From Brevibacillus sp042683565 (lineage in GTDB: Bacteria; Bacillota; Bacilli; Brevibacillales; Brevibacillaceae): a stretch of DNA of 64,000 nt. A model generated the notes under the pieces. That model did not search any database, was not told where the DNA came from, and worked only from the letters and a program-made list of their open reading frames with translations. Both the position numbers and the translations under genes were made by a program. The DNA lies in assembly GCF_042683565.1 (NCBI RefSeq), contig NZ_JBHUJW010000023.1:124001-188000 (forward strand), given 5' to 3'. Positions 49,118 through 57,047 of this stretch are shown here, one piece after another (the stretch's first letter is position 1; every line of letters starts with the position of its first letter).

Positions 49118-49221
49118 GTTGATACAGCAGGATTGTCGCTCTGAAGGCTTGCTGCAATGAAACAGGCACGATTTAGAACTCTATGCCTATACTATATACT
49201 TTCTGGAGACGAACATCAAAG

Positions 49222-49251
49222 AAAAAAAACCGCTTCTTCAGGAAGAAGCGG
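49222..49251 (-). terminator. terminator of the spo0B-obg operon
   Basis: CCGCTTCTTC / GAAGAAGCGG (49230-49239, 49242-49251), a 10-bp stem with a two-base centre followed by eight T on the minus strand. The stop codon of the last gene is inside it. Confidence 0.9.
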
Positions 49252-49903
49252 CGGACAGTTTATGATAATAATCTTTGATGATCTGATGATGCTTCTCGTG
49301 AATATCTGTAAAAATCAGTTCAATGACGGTCTCGTTGTCCTGAAACAACTTTTCGACCACTTTGGCCATGCCGACAATCTCTGTGCGCGACTGCGGCAAA
49401 GTAAAGGACAGATGGAGGAAGTCTCCCTTGGACACATAACCGTTGGTGCTTACCACCAGCCTGTACGGAGAGAATTTGAGCAGCGTGGCAACGCCGCTTT
49501 CTTCGATCGGCCTTGCTCCCATCAACTTGTACGGAACCTTCACTTGTGAGTCCAACTCGATGAGGCCGTTTTTTCCTTTGCCGATCACGCTCTCCACGCC
49601 CACTGCGATCGGGATCAGGGCCAGCAGCTTGACTGGCCACATCGTCTGTTCCTGCACCACTTCCAGGTCGATGGTGTTGATCGCAGCGTCCGTCTCCCAC
49701 CGCATCCGTACGGTCGATCCGACCAAATCTGACCTGGCTTCATACTTCAGCTCCGTCGAGACAATGAGATAGCCGCCCTTGACGTGTTCCACCATGACTT
49801 GCAGGGGTGTCTTTACATGCTTGGAAATCATCATCTGCAAAACGGCACCGCGCTGGAGCTGCTTGTCTGACAGAAAAGGGGAAAGAGATGGAACATCCGT
49901 CAT
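49238..49903 (-). CDS. unrecognised cytosolic protein, possibly YcgR/PilZ-like
   Basis: 221-residue beta-rich protein without signal peptide or membrane helices. The order of strands (HVKGGYLIVSTELKYEARSD, VRMRWETDAAINTIDLEVV, then KFSPYRLVVSTNGYVSKGDF and LHLSFTLPQSRTEIVGMAKV) recalls the two-barrel YcgR-N/PilZ arrangement. However, the RxxxR and DxSxxG residues that bind cyclic-di-GMP in true PilZ domains are not evident, so that function is doubtful. The ATG follows AAGGGAGG and is 12 bases after the obg stop, placing it in the spo0B-obg operon, where B. subtilis has pheB-pheA. Confidence 0.8.
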   Translation of the reverse strand: MTDVPSLSPFLSDKQLQRGAVLQMMISKHVKTPLQVMVEHVKGGYLIVSTELKYEARSDLVGSTVRMRWETDAAINTIDLEVVQEQTMWPVKLLALIPIAVGVESVIGKGKNGLIELDSQVKVPYKLMGARPIEESGVATLLKFSPYRLVVSTNGYVSKGDFLHLSFTLPQSRTEIVGMAKVVEKLFQDNETVIELIFTDIHEKHHQIIKDYYHKLSAASS

Positions 49904-49915
49904 AGTCTGCCTCCC

Positions 49916-51193
49916 TTACTCCACGAATTCAAACTCGAGCCCGCCGATGCGGACGGTGTCTCCGTCGCGGGCACCATGCCTGCGAAGCGCATCGTCCACG
50001 CCCATGCTGCGCATGATTTTGGCAAAGCGCTGTGCTGCGTCGTAGCTGTTCAGATTGGTCATCCGCACCAGCTTTTCGATCTTCTCGCCGCTGACGACGT
50101 ATACTTCGTTGTCGCGGGAAACCTCGAATGGTTCCGGCTCTTTCTCCGCCTTGAACACGACCCTCTCTTCTGCTTCAGCCACTTCTTCTACAGCCGGCTT
50201 GTCCGGCAGCGTAGCGAGCAGGTCGCTGATGGCATACATCAACTCCTGTACGCCCTGTCTGGTCGCGGCGGAAATTTCGTACACCGTCACGTCCGGGACT
50301 TTTTCCTTGAAGCGCTTCAGATTTTCCTGCGCCTCAGGAACGTCCATCTTGTTGGCGACGACGATCTGCGGACGGCTTTCCAGCTTCATGTTGTACAGGA
50401 CAAGCTCGCGGTTGATCTGCAGGTAGTCTTCATACGGGTCGCGGCCGTCCACGCCCGCCATGTCGATCACGTGCACGATCACGCGCGTCCGTTCGACGTG
50501 GCGCAAAAACTGGTGGCCCAGCCCGACACCCTCATGCGCCCCTTCAATCAGCCCCGGAAGGTCAGCCATGACAAAGCTGTTTTCGCCCACCTCTACCACG
50601 CCCAAATTTGGCGTGATCGTCGTGAAGTGATACGCCGCGATTTTCGGCCTCGCCGCCGTCACGCTGGACAACAGCGTCGACTTGCCTACGCTCGGGTAGC
50701 CGACCAGACCGACATCTGCAATCAGCTTCAGCTCCATCACAATATAGCGCTCCTGGCCCGGCTCCCCGTTTTCGGAGATGTGCGGGGCCGGATTGGAAGG
50801 ATTGGCAAAGCGCATGTTTCCTCTGCCGCCCCGTCCGCCCTTGGCGATCACGGCTTGCTGTCCGTGCTCGATCAGGTCCGCAATGACTTCCTTCGTGTCG
50901 TCGTCAATAACGGTCGTCCCCGGAGGCACACGCACATACAGGTCTTCTGCCCCCGCTCCGTGCTGCCCTTTGTTGCGTCCGTGCTCGCCGCGCGGAGCCT
51001 TGAAATGCTTTTGATAGCGGAAATCTACCAGTGTCCGCAATCCTTCGTCGACGATGAAAATGACATCCCCGCCGCGGCCGCCGTCGCCACCGGCCGGCCC
51101 GCCTAACGGGACGTATTTCTCCCGACGAAAGGAGACGGCTCCATTCCCACCGTCTCCGCCTTTTACATAAACCTTTACCTGATCGACAAACAT
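49916..51193 (-). CDS. obg: GTPase Obg
   Basis: 425-residue essential GTPase linked to 50S ribosome assembly, the stress response and, in B. subtilis, activation of the sporulation phosphorelay. The glycine-rich Obg fold (1-158; VYVKGGDGGNGAVSFRREKY) is followed by the G domain with GYPSVGKSTLLS (G1), VMADLPGLIEGAHEG (G3) and VANKMD (G4), then the C-terminal OCT domain (about 345-425; NLNSYDAAQRFAKIMRSMG). The ATG at 51193 follows AGAGGTGACACC. It is directly downstream of spo0B, as in B. subtilis. Confidence 0.97.
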   Translation of the reverse strand: MFVDQVKVYVKGGDGGNGAVSFRREKYVPLGGPAGGDGGRGGDVIFIVDEGLRTLVDFRYQKHFKAPRGEHGRNKGQHGAGAEDLYVRVPPGTTVIDDDTKEVIADLIEHGQQAVIAKGGRGGRGNMRFANPSNPAPHISENGEPGQERYIVMELKLIADVGLVGYPSVGKSTLLSSVTAARPKIAAYHFTTITPNLGVVEVGENSFVMADLPGLIEGAHEGVGLGHQFLRHVERTRVIVHVIDMAGVDGRDPYEDYLQINRELVLYNMKLESRPQIVVANKMDVPEAQENLKRFKEKVPDVTVYEISAATRQGVQELMYAISDLLATLPDKPAVEEVAEAEERVVFKAEKEPEPFEVSRDNEVYVVSGEKIEKLVRMTNLNSYDAAQRFAKIMRSMGVDDALRRHGARDGDTVRIGGLEFEFVE

Positions 51194-51210
51194 GGTGTCA
51201 CCTCTTTCAT

Positions 51211-51792
51211 TTACGCGAATGGAATCCGCAAGTTCAAAATCCATTCTTCATCCGTATGTATCCACTCGGTGACCTCCACCGTACTCTGCTCGCTTTTACG
51301 TATCAGTTTTTCCAGTTCTTCCAATCCGGATGCACATAGCTTCCCGGCCAGGTCAAAACGAAAATGTACGCCGCACGCATCCGCCGCCAGCGAGAGCTGC
51401 ATGCTGGCAGACCCGTCGCTGCTCTGGTCTACGTGATCGTTCGCTGTGCATAATATCTCTGACAATAGCTGAAACAGCTCCTGTTCATTCAGCGAAAGCT
51501 GCGTGAGATCCACCTGGTTGCAGACCTCCACCTCCAAAAACATTTCCTTGTTCAGCGCATTGAATGTCAGGAAGAAGACAGACAACAGGGAACTGTTGAG
51601 ACGGGCGACCATGGCTTCCTGCATCGCCATTTCCGCGATGCGCCTAAGGTGCGCCTCACCCTGTTCAGTACGGTTCAAATGCAAATATCCGAGCAGAACC
51701 TGAACGTGGTTCAACCAGTCATGCCGCTGCCGGTTCAGTACGGCAAGCAGCTGGTCTGTCTGTTGCGTAAACAGCCTCCGCTCGTGCTTCAT
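51211..51792 (-). CDS. spo0B: sporulation initiation phosphotransferase Spo0B
   Basis: 193-residue four-helix-bundle phosphotransferase passing phosphate from Spo0F to Spo0A. The phospho-accepting histidine is seen in RQRHDWLNHVQVLLGYLHL (His24 from this start), the first helix of the bundle. The C-terminal half has a degenerate histidine-kinase-like ATPase fold, as known for Spo0B. Sequence is poorly conserved in the family; the histidine motif and the position upstream of obg and downstream of rpmA carry the call. The start is uncertain among ATG 51792 and a GTG nine bases upstream. Confidence 0.9.
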   Translation of the reverse strand: MKHERRLFTQQTDQLLAVLNRQRHDWLNHVQVLLGYLHLNRTEQGEAHLRRIAEMAMQEAMVARLNSSLLSVFFLTFNALNKEMFLEVEVCNQVDLTQLSLNEQELFQLLSEILCTANDHVDQSSDGSASMQLSLAADACGVHFRFDLAGKLCASGLEELEKLIRKSEQSTVEVTEWIHTDEEWILNLRIPFA

Positions 51793-51829
51793 CACATTCA
51801 CCCAAGTCGACAAGATTTCTTTTCAGTAT

Positions 51830-51858
51830 ATTGTACCATAAAAGATTCCGCTTGATAG
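51830..51858 (-). promoter_or_regulatory. possible extended -10 promoter for spo0B-obg
   Basis: Minus strand TGGTACAAT (extended -10, hexamer TACAAT at 51835-51830) with a poor -35 CTATCA 17 bases upstream. It lies between the rpmA terminator and spo0B. Confidence 0.45.
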
Positions 51859-51919
51859 GAGAAAACTTGCGCTCCCTCTGCCCTCATTTTTATCGACACG
51901 ACCGTATTGGCATGCCGCG

Positions 51920-51953
51920 AAAAAAAGAAAACCCAGCTGGATGGCTGGGTTTT
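51920..51953 (-). terminator. terminator after rpmA
   Basis: AAAACCCAGC / GCTGGGTTTT (51928-51937, 51944-51953) with a six-base loop, then CTTTTTTT on the minus strand. It ends the rplU-prp-rpmA transcript. Confidence 0.9.
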
Positions 51954-51970
51954 CAACACTTCCTTTTCAC

Positions 51971-52270
51971 TTACGCTTCAGAAGCTACTGGTTCGATCAC
52001 AACCTGTTTGCGATCGCGGCCCAGACGTTTGAAACGAACAATGCCGTCTGCGGTTGCAAACAGAGTGTCGTCTCCGCCCTTCATTACGTTAGCACCCGGA
52101 TAAATCTTCGTACCGCGTTGGCGAACGAGGATGTTACCAGCTGTAACGAATTGACCGTCACCACGTTTCACTCCCAGGCGTTTGGAAATGGAATCGCGAC
52201 CGTTCTTTGTGGAACCTACCCCTTTCTTCGATGCGAAGAACTGCAGGTCTACAGGAAAACGAAAGTTCAT
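51971..52270 (-). CDS. rpmA: 50S ribosomal protein bL27
   Basis: 99-residue ribosomal protein whose N-terminus reaches the peptidyl transferase centre. The body ASKKGVGSTKNGRDSISKRL is typical. It has the Firmicute N-terminal extension MNFRFPVDLQFF before the mature Ala, which must be removed by the Prp protease encoded by the neighbouring gene. The ATG at 52270 follows AAGGAGGTG and overlaps closely with the end of prp. Confidence 0.97.
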   Translation of the reverse strand: MNFRFPVDLQFFASKKGVGSTKNGRDSISKRLGVKRGDGQFVTAGNILVRQRGTKIYPGANVMKGGDDTLFATADGIVRFKRLGRDRKQVVIEPVASEA

Positions 52271-52271
52271 G

Positions 52272-52625
52272 TCAGACACCTCCTTGCCATTTTGTATCAT
52301 GAACCGTAACGTATTTGCCGTATGATTCAGCGATCATCAGCAAAGAGACAACCATGCCCTCCGCCAAAAGCTGCTGCTTCTCGCTTACCAGCGGGTCGTC
52401 TGCGGGATGCAGCTCCCACTTCAGGAAGCCGCCGTCCTTCTCTGCCAACTGAACATCCGGGTTACTATTGAGCAAAAGATCAGCCGCATTGATCGCTCCC
52501 ATGCTGACAGCGGAAACGGCGGAACAGACGATGTCTGAGCCGTACTTGCCCGCATTGGCATGTCCCGAAACAGTGATGGCTTCAATCTCATTTTGCTCAT
52601 TTCTTTGCACTTTTACGGTAATCAT
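52272..52625 (-). CDS. prp: ribosomal-processing cysteine protease Prp
   Basis: 117-residue protease that removes the N-terminal extension of bL27 in Firmicutes. The catalytic pair is visible as His22 in SGHANAGKYGSDIVC and Cys34. Located between rplU and rpmA, as is usual. The ribosome site is weak (GGCG), consistent with coupling to rplU, which ends 14 bases upstream. A TTG 12 bases earlier is an alternative start. Confidence 0.94.
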   Translation of the reverse strand: MITVKVQRNEQNEIEAITVSGHANAGKYGSDIVCSAVSAVSMGAINAADLLLNSNPDVQLAEKDGGFLKWELHPADDPLVSEKQQLLAEGMVVSLLMIAESYGKYVTVHDTKWQGGV

Positions 52626-52639
52626 CGCATTCGCCAAAA

Positions 52640-52951
52640 TTAAGCGTTGATTTTTTCAATCACAACTTTGGTGAACGGTTGACGATGACCTTGTTTGCGA
52701 CGGTAGTTTTTCTTGGCTTTGTATTTGTACACGATAATTTTTGCTTGTTTACCGTGTTTTTCTACTTTACCAGTTACCGTAGCACCAGCAACAGTCGGAG
52801 CGCCTGCAGTTACTTTGCCGTCCTTATTTACCAACAGAACTTTGTCAAAAGTAACAGCCTCGCCTTCGTTGCCAGCCAGTTTCTCGATGAAGAGAACAGT
52901 ACCCTCTTCAACTTTGTATTGCTTTCCACCGGTTTCGATAATTGCGTACAC
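52640..52951 (-). CDS. rplU: 50S ribosomal protein bL21
   Basis: 103-residue ribosomal protein binding 23S rRNA. Starts YAIIETGGKQYKVEEG (GTG codon, AGGAGGTG seven bases upstream) and ends with the basic KKNYRRKQGHRQPFTKVVI signature. First gene of rplU-prp-rpmA, preceded by a structured leader and a promoter whose -35 overlaps the rng stop codon. Confidence 0.97.
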   Translation of the reverse strand: MYAIIETGGKQYKVEEGTVLFIEKLAGNEGEAVTFDKVLLVNKDGKVTAGAPTVAGATVTGKVEKHGKQAKIIVYKYKAKKNYRRKQGHRQPFTKVVIEKINA

Positions 52952-53063
52952 TGTGTGCACCTCCTATACTCAGACTCGCCTTGACAGGTGCGCCGCAGAG
53001 GCGACGACTTCTGTACCTGATTCGAGCGGTTACAGTATGCACGAGGCATATCTGCATGACAAA
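52952..53063 (-). promoter_or_regulatory. L21-type autoregulatory mRNA leader
   Basis: The roughly 110-base leader of rplU contains CAGGTACAG, GCCTCTGCGGCGC and a conserved-looking TGTCAAGGCGAG just before the ribosome site. This fits the L21 leader family reported for rplU of low-GC Gram-positives, thought to bind L21. Recognised from position and these segments; folding was not computed. Confidence 0.55.
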
Positions 53064-53069
53064 CATTAG

Positions 53070-53097
53070 GTTATCACAGCAGCAAACGCCCAGTCAA
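53070..53097 (-). promoter_or_regulatory. sigma-A promoter for rplU
   Basis: Minus strand TTGACT (53097-53092), 16-base spacer, GATAAC (53075-53070). The -35 hexamer overlaps the rng stop codon. Confidence 0.55.
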
Positions 53098-54584
53098 GTC
53101 ATTTGCGATTGATTTCCGTACAGGCGTGCCGCTTCTTCCTCACGTCCGGCGTATAAAATCCGGTACTCCTCCGCTTTTCCTTGGGGAGCGTTCAGCAAAA
53201 ACAGCTTCGCCGGCCACTCTTTGAGCCGTTCTCCGTCCAGCTCGCTCATGACGCGATAAAGCCGCTGGGGCAACTCCAGCAGCACCGCTTCCGCCTCCTG
53301 GCCTTTTGCCAGAGCCGCGACTTCCTGCCAGAGCCGCTGCTTCATTTCCTCCACTGCCAAGACTCTGCCGCGGCCATCGCATGCCTCACACGCTTCCGTC
53401 AGCCGCTCCGCCAGGCTGGCCCTTGCCCGTTTGCGCGTCATCTCGACGAGACCGAGCGCCGTCATGCCCAGCACCGTGGTCGGCACCGGATCGCGGGCGA
53501 GCTCCCGCTTGAGAGCTGCCAGCACCCGCTCTTTGTTTGCCGCCTCTTTCATATCGATAAAGTCGATGATGATAATGCCGCCGATGTCGCGCAGCCTGAG
53601 CTGCCGGGCGATCTCCACTGCTGCTTCCAGATTGGTCGCCGTAATCGCCTGCTCTCTTTGCTGACCGCCTTTGCCTGTGAACGCTCCGGTATTGACGTCG
53701 ATGACTGTCATCGCCTCCGTGCGGTCAATGACCAGATGGCCCCCGCACTTCAACGGAACGTGGCGCTTTAAGGCCTTCTGCAGCTGTGGCTCGACGCCCA
53801 GATGGTCCAGCAGCGGCTCCTTCCCCTGATACCAGCGCAGCTTGTCCGCAAATTCTCCTGCGAAAACTTGCACAATCTCCTTCACGGCCTGAAAGGTGGG
53901 GCCATGCTCCACCAGCACTTCCTCTACCCCTTGCGCCGCCGAGTCGCGGATGACGGCTTCGAGCAGCGACAAGTCCCGGCTGACAAAGCCTGGGCCTGAC
54001 AGCTTCTCTGCCTGCCCCTGAATGCCCTTCCACCGATTCCGCAAATACGCGAGTTCAGCGGAGAGGCTGCTCTCTGCGGCATCCGCCGCTTCCGTCCGGA
54101 CAATCACGCCCTCTCCCGGGGCAAGCCACGCTGCAAGCGTCTCCATCAGCCGCTGTCTGACAGCGGCGTCCGCGATCTTGCGCGAGAGGGACACCCCTGC
54201 TTCCTGCGGGAGGTAGACCAGGTACCGGCCCTGCAGACTGACGCGCGTAGTCACTTTTGCTGCTTTCAACTCTGTCGCTTCCTTGCTTACTTGTACGATG
54301 ACCTTTTCACCGACCTGCACCCGCTCGCTGATGGTTGGCTTCCCCGACGCAGTGCCGTTTCTGGGCAGGGCGTCGTCGACGTACAGGTACGTATTTTGCC
54401 CGCTGCCGATATCGACAAAGGCTGACTGGATGCCGGGCAGAACATCCGCCACCTTTCCGCCATATATATCTCCCGCAAGCACATCCGTTCCTTCATTTTC
54501 CACCCGATATTCGCAAAGACGGCCGTCCTCCAGCCACGCTGCCCGCAACCTTCCTCCGCTCCCGCTGATCGCTACCTGTCTCAC
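53094..54584 (-). CDS. rng: ribonuclease E/G family protein
   Basis: 496-residue endoribonuclease of the Rne/Rng family, acting on rRNA precursors and mRNA. S1-like RNA-binding domain in the N-terminal part (GDIYGGKVADVLPGIQSAFV), then the RNase H-like/DNase-like catalytic core with the metal-binding aspartates in IDRTEAMTVIDVNTG and IIIIDFIDM, and the zinc-link CEACDGRGR. The GTG at 54584 is chosen from the family N-terminus; longer in-frame starts lack a ribosome site. B. subtilis lacks this gene; its place between spoIVFB and rplU is typical of Paenibacillaceae and Clostridia (from general knowledge). Confidence 0.93.
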   Translation of the reverse strand: MRQVAISGSGGRLRAAWLEDGRLCEYRVENEGTDVLAGDIYGGKVADVLPGIQSAFVDIGSGQNTYLYVDDALPRNGTASGKPTISERVQVGEKVIVQVSKEATELKAAKVTTRVSLQGRYLVYLPQEAGVSLSRKIADAAVRQRLMETLAAWLAPGEGVIVRTEAADAAESSLSAELAYLRNRWKGIQGQAEKLSGPGFVSRDLSLLEAVIRDSAAQGVEEVLVEHGPTFQAVKEIVQVFAGEFADKLRWYQGKEPLLDHLGVEPQLQKALKRHVPLKCGGHLVIDRTEAMTVIDVNTGAFTGKGGQQREQAITATNLEAAVEIARQLRLRDIGGIIIIDFIDMKEAANKERVLAALKRELARDPVPTTVLGMTALGLVEMTRKRARASLAERLTEACEACDGRGRVLAVEEMKQRLWQEVAALAKGQEAEAVLLELPQRLYRVMSELDGERLKEWPAKLFLLNAPQGKAEEYRILYAGREEEAARLYGNQSQMT

Positions 54585-54773
54585 GCCCTCACGCTCCCGT
54601 CTCCCGTACGAACTATACCCGGAACAGGACATTCCGGACTCACAGGAGTAATCTATCACAGGCACCCGGAAAAGGAAAGGGAAGCGCATGAAGCTGCCAT
54701 GCGAGGTTGCTCCTGGCTTATGGCGTGGAAGTGCCGACCGCTGATTATTGACTTGTTGACCGTTGCCGGCGTC

Positions 54774-55607
54774 TTATACGAGCTGCCCAACGGCTTCATC
54801 GTGCTTCTGTTCAAACAGCAGGGCGTGCAAGAGCTGTTCCTCCGCAAGCAGTCCTGCGCCCTGGACGTAAAACAGATGAGAGCAGCCGCGGCGCAGCTTG
54901 TGTGCGACCTCGAGAACTGTCTCTGCCGGATGGACGCTGACAGCGTGGACGGTGTATTCTTCGGGCTGTCGCACATATTTTTCCATCAAAAAACGCAAGA
55001 ACTGGTACGGAAAACGCAAAAACGTCTGGATATTCACCGCCAGCAAATAAAGTCCGATCACCAGCACGTTCACTTTCAGCTCCTGTCCGGACACTCCTGC
55101 CATGATCGCCGCCAGCAGCGTGCTGACGCTCATGGAGACAATCGCCGCCTGGCGGTACGGCATAAACCAGCAGAGCACCGCCTGGACAATGCGCCCGCCG
55201 TCGAGCGGCCAGATCGGCAGCAGGTTGAACAAGGCGATCGTTACATTGCTGACCAGAAAAAACCTCGCCCACTCCTCCGTCCACACCCCGCTGTACCAAA
55301 GCAAATACGAAAAGGCCATCATGACGAGGTTCAAAAACGGCCCCGCCAGCGCCACGACGATTTCATCCAGCGGATCGGTCGCATAGGCGTCCTCTATGGT
55401 CGCTACCCCGCCAAACGGCAAGAGTTGCACCTCTGTCACCCTCCAGCCCAGCTCGCGCGCCATCGCCACATGTCCCAACTCGTGAATGAGCACGATCACG
55501 AACAGGGTCAGTACCTCCAAAAAATGGCCTGTCATGACAGACAGGCCAATCACCGCCCAGAAAAGCAGATGTATCCGGATGCGGATGCCAAACCAGATGT
55601 TACTCAA
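54774..55607 (-). CDS. spoIVFB: SpoIVFB intramembrane metalloprotease
   Basis: 277-residue site-2-protease (M50) of the mother-cell/forespore membrane that cleaves pro-sigma-K. Six hydrophobic segments; zinc motif HELGH (42-46) in TM2 and the third ligand in LPIWPLDGGRI (Asp136). A C-terminal CBS-like region (about 205-277) is present. The TTG start lies within the last codons of spoIVFA (8-base overlap), indicating coupling. Its inhibitor complex partner BofA is not in the window; BofC, which acts upstream in the checkpoint, is at 36880. Confidence 0.95.
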   Translation of the reverse strand: MSNIWFGIRIRIHLLFWAVIGLSVMTGHFLEVLTLFVIVLIHELGHVAMARELGWRVTEVQLLPFGGVATIEDAYATDPLDEIVVALAGPFLNLVMMAFSYLLWYSGVWTEEWARFFLVSNVTIALFNLLPIWPLDGGRIVQAVLCWFMPYRQAAIVSMSVSTLLAAIMAGVSGQELKVNVLVIGLYLLAVNIQTFLRFPYQFLRFLMEKYVRQPEEYTVHAVSVHPAETVLEVAHKLRRGCSHLFYVQGAGLLAEEQLLHALLFEQKHDEAVGQLV

Positions 55608-56385
55608 ACGGGATCACATCCAAGGGGTTGACGAACTGATCCTCTGACTTGACCCCCAGGTAGAGATGGCGGGCCGTACTGCTCACCGCACGGGCTACCC
55701 CGATCTCCTGCCCTGCCTGCAGCACCTCGTCTTTTGCCACCATGACTTGCTCCAGATTGCCGAACCACACTTCACGGCCTTTTGTCAGCTTGACAATCAC
55801 GGTCGTGCCGTAACCAGGCTGTTCGCCAACGTATGTGACCCAGCCAGTCTCTCCTATCGTCACCACGTCCTTTGTCCCTGTGTTAAGCACGACCTTTGCG
55901 CTCTGCGGCTCAAACGACTTGACTACCTTCCAGCTGGCCGGCAGCTTCCATACTGTTCCTTCTTTCGTTGTCGTCCCGGCGGCAGGCACGGAGCTCGGGC
56001 CATGTAGGGACGGCAGCAGTGTCGGCAGCGAGCCGAACCGCGCCTCGTACCAGTCGGCGACTCCCGCGAAGTTGAAATCCCGTGTCATGACCTCGCTCGC
56101 TGCGTTTTTCCACGCAGCAGGAATGAACGAGGTCTGAAACAGCAAGTATGCCATGCCGACCAACCCCACGGACAGGAGAATCTGCAGTCCCCACGTCTCG
56201 TGCGAATCGCGGCGTTTTCCCGGATCTTCATCCCTCAGCGGCGAAAAGGCGAATGGCTCTTGGGCAGGCTCTACAGGGTCCTTCCAGTCATCCACAAAAG
56301 GTGAAAAGCTGTCGCGCGATTGCAAGCGTATCCGTTCCAATCTCTCCCGTCTTCTTTCCTTTACCCGATCCACTTCACGAAACAT
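55600..56385 (-). CDS. spoIVFA: SpoIVFA, regulator of SpoIVFB
   Basis: 261-residue single-pass membrane protein that holds SpoIVFB inactive until the forespore protease SpoIVB cleaves it. Basic N-terminal cytoplasmic part (1-70), one membrane helix (ILLSVGLVGMAYLLFQT, about 74-90) and a C-terminal M23 peptidase-like LytM domain (about 150-250; VTIGETGWVTYVGEQPGYGT, HLYLGVKSEDQFVNPL) lacking the full zinc set. The ATG follows GGAGGGG. Operon with spoIVFB. Confidence 0.93.
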   Translation of the reverse strand: MFREVDRVKERRRERLERIRLQSRDSFSPFVDDWKDPVEPAQEPFAFSPLRDEDPGKRRDSHETWGLQILLSVGLVGMAYLLFQTSFIPAAWKNAASEVMTRDFNFAGVADWYEARFGSLPTLLPSLHGPSSVPAAGTTTKEGTVWKLPASWKVVKSFEPQSAKVVLNTGTKDVVTIGETGWVTYVGEQPGYGTTVIVKLTKGREVWFGNLEQVMVAKDEVLQAGQEIGVARAVSSTARHLYLGVKSEDQFVNPLDVIPFE

Positions 56386-56564
56386 CCTTATCCCCTCCGC
56401 AGGCCAAGCCTTTGTACCATCCTATGACTTGTCTACCTGCATTATGACGTCGCAGCTGGTCCCACCGACGGAGGAGAGAGGAATCGGCTCGCACCATCCG
56501 CTGCTGGGCGGCAAGGTGAAACACAGATATGGCCAGCTTCTTGCCATACACCCTTTTGAACAGC

Positions 56565-56599
56565 AAAAAAGACAGCCTCCCGATCGAGAGACTGCCTTG
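56565..56599 (-). terminator. terminator after the cold-shock gene
   Basis: Minus strand AAGGCAGTCTC pairs with GGAGGCTGTCTT (11 bp with two G-T pairs), ending in TTTTTT, just after the csp stop. Confidence 0.8.
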
Positions 56600-56612
56600 A
56601 ATTGGCCGAAGT

Positions 56613-56813
56613 TTACAGTTTTACTACGCTAGCAGCTTGAGGACCACGGCTACCTTGAACGATTTCAAATTCAACCTTTTGACCTTCGTCCAGAGATTTG
56701 AAACCTTCTGCTTGGATCGCACTGTAGTGTACGAATACGTCGTCGCCACCCTCAACTTGGATGAAACCGTAGCCTTTTTCTGCATTGAACCATTTTACGA
56801 TACCTTGTTGCAT
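56613..56813 (-). CDS. cold-shock protein (CspA/CspB family)
   Basis: 66-residue single-stranded nucleic-acid-binding OB-fold protein, an RNA chaperone. RNP1 KGYGFIQV (13-20) and RNP2 VFVHYSAI (26-33) are intact. The ATG at 56813 follows AGGGAGGT. It is the only csp-type gene here and has a leader of about 190 bases from the promoter at 57014-57042, as expected for cold-regulated csp mRNAs. Confidence 0.95.
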   Translation of the reverse strand: MQQGIVKWFNAEKGYGFIQVEGGDDVFVHYSAIQAEGFKSLDEGQKVEFEIVQGSRGPQAASVVKL

Positions 56814-56925
56814 GAAACAAAACCTCCCTGAACATTCCGCCCCACGAGGCGCCAAAGTGTTGCGTCAACCGTTTTTTACAGAAATGCTTTTTGCGTCAAG
56901 GAAAAAAGTCGTACACTATCGAATT

Positions 56926-57041
56926 TGACAAATGGCTCGTCACACTCAACCGGTACGACTCCATCACCAATCCATCAAACACTATTACTTGTAAAAATGG
57001 TTAACTTAGGATGATTTTATCACAACGCGAGCCATTTGTCA
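56926..57041. repeat. 14-bp perfect inverted repeat around the csp leader
   Basis: TGACAAATGGCTCG (56926-56939) and CGAGCCATTTGTCA (57028-57041) are perfect complements 88 bases apart. One arm is the -35 region of the csp promoter; the other is inside the transcribed leader. Confidence 0.85.
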
Positions 57042-57042
57042 C
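57014..57042 (-). promoter_or_regulatory. sigma-A promoter (extended -10) for csp
   Basis: Minus strand GTGACA (57042-57037), 17-base spacer ending in TGA, TAAAAT (57019-57014). The predicted start near 57007 leaves a leader of about 194 bases. Confidence 0.7.
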
Positions 57043-57047
57043 GTATA

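Noticed and set aside
54585..54773. 189-base gap between spoIVFB and rng, with a small CCGGAA/TTCCGG hairpin at 54619-54637
   Set aside because: No T-tract and no convincing promoter or gene. The hairpin is too short to call a terminator.
56375..56566. 63-codon minus-strand frame between csp and spoIVFA
   Set aside because: It begins in the csp terminator, overlaps the spoIVFA start and has no ribosome site.
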